Made by a program: the position numbers and the translations under genes. A stretch of 64,000 nt of DNA from Clostridia bacterium (lineage in GTDB: Bacteria; Bacillota; Clostridia; TANB77; CAG-465), in assembly GCA_900772475.1 (NCBI GenBank), contig CAAHEI010000048.1, forward strand, positions 11,247 to 75,246. The letters are read 5' to 3'. The notes below the pieces were generated by a model. It ran no database searches. It saw nothing but the letters and a program-made list of their open reading frames with translations, and had not been told where the DNA came from. Shown here piece by piece: positions 59,705 to 64,000 of the stretch (within the stretch, counting starts at the first letter, position 1; every line of letters begins with the position of its first letter).

Positions 59705-59738
59705 AATGAAGCAGTTACAATATAGTAACTGCTTCATT
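59705..59738. terminator. Strong hairpin between the hypermodification gene and ogg
   Basis: AATGAAGCAGTTAC / GTAACTGCTTCATT, 14 pairs, without a long T-tract. Probably a bidirectional terminator between converging genes. Confidence 0.6.
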
Positions 59739-59836
59739 ACTTGTTAATTATTATTCTCCTAGTCTAAATAACAATATTTTTTTAAAAGCATACTCAATAT
59801 GTTCTTAAAATTGATTTTTCATATATTAGAAAATAT

Positions 59837-60691
59837 TTAAATTAGTCCTTCTCTTACATTATAAAATAAATGTTGCTGTACAATTCCTGCATCATTTCCA
59901 AAATATTTTTCTGCATATTCTAGTATTTCTTTTTTCTTCATTGCTCTTCCATAATCTTTAAAATAAAGATTTGTCATAACTCTTTCCACCCATACATCAA
60001 TTGGAAACACTTCACTTCTTTTGCATGAAAAAAGAAGTATACAATCTGCAACTTTAGGCCCCACACCCATTATTTTTAATAATTCCATTTTTAACTTATT
60101 TGTTGGAAGCCCTTTTAACTTTTCAATATTTATCTTTTTACTCAAAATTCCTTCTACTGCATACTTTAAATACCTTGCTCTAAATCCAACTCCACACTTT
60201 TTAAAATCTTCTTCAGATACATCCTTCAATTCATTTGGAGTTGGAAATAAATAATATTCCTCATTTTCAAATATAATTTTCTTACCATATTTTTGAGATA
60301 TCAAATTAACTGACTTTGAAATTCTTGGAATATTGTTATTAGCTGATATTATGTATGAAATTAAAGTTTCAAAAAAATCTTGATTTAATATATGTATACC
60401 ACTTGTATTTTTTACAGCATTATTTACATTCTCATCTATTTTAGATATTCTCTTTTCTATATTAATGTAATTAGTATTAAAATCAAAATACTCATAAATT
60501 ACATTTTCTAAATTGTTCATATTGTCACTAAAAACATATAATTTATTACCTTTTTGTTTTATTTTTATCACTCTATCTTTTATAACACCAATATAATACT
60601 CTTCATCTATTTTATTCCATCTAAAACACTGACCACATTCTAATGTGTATTTTAAGTTAAAACATGTAACATCTATTATAAATTCTTTCAT
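59837..60691 (-). CDS. ogg: 8-oxoguanine DNA glycosylase (OGG1 type)
   Basis: A 284-residue protein with the OGG1 N-terminal domain (LECGQCFRWNKI) and HhH-GPD motif LLKIMGVGPKVADCILLFS followed by FPIDVWVERVM. The catalytic Lys is in VGPKVADC and the Asp in PIDVW. It removes 8-oxoG. GGGAAG precedes the ATG. Monocistronic. Confidence 0.92.
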   Translation of the reverse strand: MKEFIIDVTCFNLKYTLECGQCFRWNKIDEEYYIGVIKDRVIKIKQKGNKLYVFSDNMNNLENVIYEYFDFNTNYINIEKRISKIDENVNNAVKNTSGIHILNQDFFETLISYIISANNNIPRISKSVNLISQKYGKKIIFENEEYYLFPTPNELKDVSEEDFKKCGVGFRARYLKYAVEGILSKKINIEKLKGLPTNKLKMELLKIMGVGPKVADCILLFSCKRSEVFPIDVWVERVMTNLYFKDYGRAMKKKEILEYAEKYFGNDAGIVQQHLFYNVREGLI

Positions 60692-60862
60692 ATTCTTCCC
60701 TTCACTTTTTTATATAATTTGATATATTATATCATTAATATATATTTTTTCAACAAATAATTCTAATATTATTACTTTTCCTAAACAAAACCTTAATTAA
60801 ATATAGATTAATTTAAAAGTATATGATACAATAAAATAAATTTAATTTTGAGGATGGTGTCT

Positions 60863-61699
60863 ATGATTAAATGGATTAAAAATAATTATAAAGCTATTAT
60901 TATTTGGTTATTTTTTGAACTTATTGCAGTTATATTATATTTAACTACTAAAAATCTTTTTTACCTCTTAAATTTTTCATATATAGGTACATGTATTACT
61001 GTTGGAAGTTATCTTTATATGAACAATATAAAATATGCAAGAAATGTTGTACAATTTGCAGTTGGACTTTATATGCTTATTTACCTTGGTATAATATCAA
61101 ACGAAAATATGCAAATAGAAGGTTTTTGGTATTATTTGTTTTTAGGTGTATTTGAAGCAGCAGTTATTCATTACCTTGTGGCAAAAATAATTGGACCAAT
61201 TATTTTTGGAAGAGGTTGGTGTGGTTATGCATGTTGGACTGGAATGATACTAGATCTTCTACCATATAAAGTTCCAAAAGAAAAAAGAAAAAAACTCGGA
61301 TTTATTAGATACATAACATTTTTGCTTTCATTCGTTTTTGTAGCAATTCTTTTTATATTTAAATTTGATAATCTAAGTAACATTATGTTTTGGGCTTTTA
61401 TAATAGGAAATGTTATATATTATATTACAGGTATATCACTTGCATTTACATTTAAAGATAACAGGGCCTTTTGTAAATATATTTGTCCTATTACAATATT
61501 TTTAAAGCCAGCAAGTTATTTTGCATTAATCAGAGTAAAACGTGATAAAGATAAATGTATTAATTGTAAAAAATGCATTAAATCTTGTCCTATGAATGTA
61601 GATATGTTAGATAACTCAAGAAAAAGAAAAAATGCAACTGAATGTATTTTATGCAACAATTGTGTTAGAAATTGTCCTAAAAAAGCTTTACATTTATAA
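60863..61699 (+). CDS. NapH-like membrane protein with two 4Fe-4S clusters
   Basis: About 278 residues with roughly five membrane helices. It has a GRGWCGYACWTG cysteine pair after helix three and a C-terminal ferredoxin domain (CINCKKCIKSCPMNV and CILCNNCVRNCPKKA). It belongs to the NapH/NosR-like polyferredoxin group, transferring electrons at the membrane. No nap, nos or hydrogenase genes are near. The ATG at 60863 is chosen because GAGG lies upstream; two earlier in-frame starts are weaker. Confidence 0.85.
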   Translation: MIKWIKNNYKAIIIWLFFELIAVILYLTTKNLFYLLNFSYIGTCITVGSYLYMNNIKYARNVVQFAVGLYMLIYLGIISNENMQIEGFWYYLFLGVFEAAVIHYLVAKIIGPIIFGRGWCGYACWTGMILDLLPYKVPKEKRKKLGFIRYITFLLSFVFVAILFIFKFDNLSNIMFWAFIIGNVIYYITGISLAFTFKDNRAFCKYICPITIFLKPASYFALIRVKRDKDKCINCKKCIKSCPMNVDMLDNSRKRKNATECILCNNCVRNCPKKALHL

Positions 61700-61849
61700 A
61701 AATAAAAATACTTCGCCTAAACTAAAAGTTGAGAATTTTTACATAAATATATCGTTACTATTCAAACTAGAACCTAAAACTTTTGTAACAATATTATATA
61801 TTTGTAGATAACCAATAGAAATAAAATATTTAAAATTTATATATTTTTT

Positions 61850-61945
61850 AACAATCATACTTCGTACGCTCTATTACCATGCCATAAAAATTTTGGCATG
61901 GTAATTTCTATATTATGCCTAAAATTAATTTTTCCTATAATATGA
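61850..61945 (-). repeat. Mini-element left-end copy after the candidate sRNA (copy 5)
   Basis: On the minus strand, TTTTTTCATATTATAGGAAAAAT directly after the sRNA terminator, then a perfect 11-pair hairpin TTACCATGCCA / TGGCATGGTAA (61877-61908). An AGAGCGTACGAAGTAT motif follows, also found at about 4660 in copy 1. No right end or TnpB codons are visible. Confidence 0.55.
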
Positions 61946-61947
61946 AA

Positions 61948-62085
61948 AAAGTTCTCCTTTCTGTGATAAGAGAACTTTTAAGTCCGTAAGTTGACTTCAA
62001 ATGGAGCGTTTTAGGAGGTTATTTGCGAAAAAATCGCTTGTTTCTCATAGTGTTCCTCCCACATTTTGCTCAAAAAATAATTGAC
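61948..62085 (-). ncRNA. Candidate structured small RNA with terminator
   Basis: On the minus strand GAGC...GCTC encloses an inner GGAGG/CCTCC helix and a GCGA/TCGC hairpin, with a second hairpin AAGTC/GACTT. It is followed by AAAAGTTCTC / GAGAACTTTT plus six T (61950-61985). There is no open frame. The rest of the spacer to 62283 holds only the palindrome below. I could not assign a known family. Confidence 0.45.
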
Positions 62086-62198
62086 TAATCAACTGTATAT
62101 AAATTTTAACATAATCATTCGGCTAAAATCAAGTATTTTTCTAGCTTTTTTACATAAAGTGTGATAAAATATTTTTAATAGTGTTGTACTATTTAATA

Positions 62199-62218
62199 AA
62201 TATGCTAATTAGCATATT
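62199..62218. promoter_or_regulatory. 20-bp perfect palindrome upstream of the MBL gene
   Basis: AATATGCTAATTAGCATATT, 66 nt before the start codon. It is a probable operator for a dimeric repressor. No regulator gene is adjacent. Confidence 0.5.
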
Positions 62219-62283
62219 AGAAAGGAGTTAGTTTATACATTATTAATATCCCATTAACAAATTTATGAAAGGTAGGTCAAAAC

Positions 62284-62967
62284 ATGAAGAAACAAATAAC
62301 TTTTTTAGGTAGAGACAGTGGTTTCGGCAAAAAAAATACATCAGCATACGCCATTGTCCATGACCGGTTACTGTTGATTGACTGTGGTCAAACAGTAATG
62401 ACACAATTGCAGGAGAAAAATCTCCTTACAGGAATTTCTGGAATCGATGTAATCATTACTCACATGCATGGTGATCATGTAGGCTCTCTTAGTCAATTAG
62501 CTCTTTTTAGCTATTTTGTACTAAAAGCTCCTATAAACATCATTACTGCATGTTCTGAAATTGATAACTATCTTACAATTACTGGCGTTGCTAGATATTG
62601 TCAAACGCCTAATTTTCCGACAGAACGATATACAAGGAAAAATGATTTCGTAACATTTATTCCAACAGATCATGTCGGAGATGAACTCGATTGCTATGGC
62701 TTTTCAGCTAAAATCAACGGACAACATATTGTATATACTGGTGATACAAAATCTCTTGAACCATTCATCCAGTATCTTGATGAGGGTTCTCAACTGTTTA
62801 CTGATGCTTCTGTTGCCGGAGGAGTGCATCTTAAATTGGAGGATAACTTACCTCTTTTGAACGAACTAACTCAAAAAGGCGTAGATGTGTACCTTATGCA
62901 CTTGGATAACGAAATAAAAATTCGAGATATGATTGAAGGAACTGCAATCCATATATGCGACGACTAA
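62284..62967 (+). CDS. MBL-fold hydrolase of foreign composition
   Basis: A 227-residue metallo-beta-lactamase-fold protein with THMHGDHVGSL and YTGDTKSLEP, plus a late MHLDN in place of a usual ligand. It resembles ribonuclease Z-like proteins. Codon choice is less A+T-biased than in all neighbours (more C/G third positions), indicating recent transfer. AAAGGTAGG precedes the ATG. Substrate unknown. Confidence 0.8.
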   Translation: MKKQITFLGRDSGFGKKNTSAYAIVHDRLLLIDCGQTVMTQLQEKNLLTGISGIDVIITHMHGDHVGSLSQLALFSYFVLKAPINIITACSEIDNYLTITGVARYCQTPNFPTERYTRKNDFVTFIPTDHVGDELDCYGFSAKINGQHIVYTGDTKSLEPFIQYLDEGSQLFTDASVAGGVHLKLEDNLPLLNELTQKGVDVYLMHLDNEIKIRDMIEGTAIHICDD

Positions 62968-62972
62968 AAACG

Positions 62973-63014
62973 ATGAGAGACAATGATTATTTCTATATCA
63001 TTGCCTCTCATTGC
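62973..63014 (+). terminator. Terminator after the MBL gene
   Basis: ATGAGAGACAATGAT / ATCATTGcCTCTCAT stem (one mismatch) followed by a T-rich tract. Confidence 0.8.
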
Positions 63015-63154
63015 ATTTTATAATAACTTTGAAAATTTTTATTACTTTAATTTATTTTTATATACTTAAATTTTCAAAATATCTTACTAAAATTTTTACA
63101 TCTTCACTATTATTTTTTAATATCATTTTCATCTATCCTTTCATTATCTTATAA

Positions 63155-63245
63155 AGGGCTTGGGACTTAGTCCCAAATTTAGAATTTTGACTAGGGAGGA
63201 AAAATTCAGTGCTTGTTAGGAAGTGTATGGGGTACAAAAATTATA
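63155..63245 (+). repeat. Structured repeat, copy A
   Basis: TTGGGAC/GTCCCAA hairpin, then GAATTTT/AAAATTC hairpin with a GGGAGG loop, then CAGTGCTTGTTAG. It matches copy B in order and structure but not in stem bases. Confidence 0.6.
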
Positions 63246-63273
63246 TTTATTTTGAATTTTTCCTCTAAACTTT

Positions 63274-63790
63274 TCATTTTTGATTACTTATTACTGCACA
63301 TATTTTATAATTTTCTTTCTTTGATTTTGAGGAAGTTTTGTTATCTTTTACAGCAACTAATTGAATCAACTTTTGTTTTTCTTTGTTCAATTTTATTTCA
63401 ATTTCTTCTTCATTTTCATTCACATTTTTTGAAAATAATTCATAAAATTCTATTTCAAATTCTTTGTTAAGAGTTGTAATATAATCGTCTAGTTGTTCTT
63501 GATTTATATTAACGCTTGTCCTTATCTCTTTTTCTTCTTCATTCACTTCAACTGGGACATAAACATCTGCTATTCCTAATGCAAAAAATTTTGTTAATTG
63601 TTCGATATAACTACTTCTAAAATTTATTTTATCAATATAAAATTCTCCGTTTTTTGTTCTTCAATAATGTCATTGATTCAATAAATTTTGAAATAAATTC
63701 TTGCTTTTCTTCTTTCGATTTTTTATTCCATTCTTGAAAGAAGTCATTACAATAATATAAAACAAATTCTATGTAATACTTTATAGATTA
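63274..63790 (-). pseudogene. Serine recombinase C-terminal remnant, frameshifted
   Basis: Two minus-strand frames give SKEEKQEFISKFIESMTLLKN and then GEFYIDKINFRSSYIEQLTKFF, followed by an acidic tail, the pattern of the C-terminal region of large serine recombinases. The frame breaks at about 63655. The catalytic N-terminal domain is gone. Likely a relic of an integrated element. Confidence 0.55.
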
Positions 63791-63802
63791 AATATATCTT
63801 AT

Positions 63803-63840
63803 TATAAAAGACAATGAAATCCTATCATTGTCTTTTATCA
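63803..63840 (+). terminator. Hairpin after the recombinase remnant
   Basis: AAAAGACAATGA / TCATTGTCTTTT, 12 pairs, between the remnant and repeat copy B. Confidence 0.6.
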
Positions 63841-63898
63841 TTTCTTTAAATTATTTAGTGGTATTGTATTTGTTTTTTACGTTATATCAATTTATTAT

Positions 63899-63985
63899 AT
63901 TGGGTTTGGGAGATATCCCACATATGAATTTGTGCGGGAGTATAAATTCAGTGCTGGCTAGACAAGAATATTACCCCAAAATTAA
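63899..63985 (+). repeat. Structured repeat, copy B
   Basis: TGGGA/TCCCA hairpin, GAATTT/AAATTC hairpin with a GCGGGAG loop, then CAGTGCTGGCTAG. Direct repeat of copy A 743 bases away, across the recombinase remnant. Confidence 0.6.
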
Positions 63986-64000
63986 GAAAAATATAAAAAG

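Noticed and set aside
58684..60691. Reading the hypermodification gene and ogg as one defence operon
   Set aside because: They converge and are separated by a strong hairpin; ogg is a standard repair gene.
61745..61780. Third copy of the clpE/Lon upstream repeat
   Set aside because: Only ACTATTCAAACTAGAAC is similar; the identity does not continue.
1..64000. tRNA, rRNA genes and CRISPR arrays
   Set aside because: Apart from tmRNA I found no cloverleaf, rRNA or repeat-spacer pattern.

Overview
The window is strongly A+T-rich chromosomal DNA from a low-GC, endospore-lineage Firmicute, most likely an uncultured Clostridia member. Supporting genes are spoIIE, a BofC-like protein, a tyrosine T-box leader, the AddAB recombination nuclease, disA/radA/carD, a ClpE-type chaperone, SPFH/NfeD proteins, and the rpmG-secE-nusG-rplK-rplA-rplJ-rplL cluster with an L10 leader. 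Shine-Dalgarno sites are strong, and several start codons are GTG or TTG. I cannot place it to genus from sequence alone.

Layout. 1-9.7 kb: a 2,4-diaminopentanoate dehydrogenase-like oxidoreductase beside a partial gene, tex, a BI-1 membrane protein, rpsO, an M23 peptidase, an nfeD-SPFH pair, and small unknowns. 9.7-15.7 kb: dnaE, a 400-bp inverted-repeat element carrying a putative sRNA, an AGCS amino-acid:cation symporter, and an orphan gene with a perfect consensus promoter. 15.7-24 kb: spoIIE, a coiled-coil protein, addB and scpB. 24.6-37.4 kb: clpE on the + strand, then a long minus-strand run of a prepilin-like/FGE fusion, addA, pgeF, a frameshifted comEC, a BofC-like gene and a small unknown. 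37.8-43.4 kb: tsaE-tsaB-rimI (tRNA t6A synthesis and ribosomal-protein acetylation), a VanW/SH3 lipoprotein and a Lon-like AAA protease. 43.5-52 kb: a murE-like ligase, a GNAT protein, radA-disA-carD, two hydrolases and T-box-controlled tyrS. 52-58.3 kb: dinD, tmRNA (ssrA), a zinc-ribbon membrane protein and the ribosomal cluster. 58.3-64 kb, accessory: a DNA-base-hypermodification family protein, an OGG1-type glycosylase, a NapH-like ferredoxin, a candidate sRNA, a compositionally foreign MBL hydrolase and a decayed serine recombinase flanked by paired structured repeats.

Most genes are housekeeping. The unusual content is intergenic. A family of internally deleted TnpB (IS200/IS605-type) mini-elements sits directly after intrinsic terminators, sharing a left end T-tract + TATAGGAAA and, where preserved, a right end AGTGACGAAGTCACT. 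Further repeats lie upstream of clpE and the Lon-like gene (about 105 bp), at 7.1 and 13.3 kb (20 bp identical), and around the recombinase remnant. The best candidates for new biology are the orphan hypermodification gene, the terminator-associated TnpB mini-elements, the element-borne sRNA at 13.5 kb and the structured repeats at 63-64 kb.
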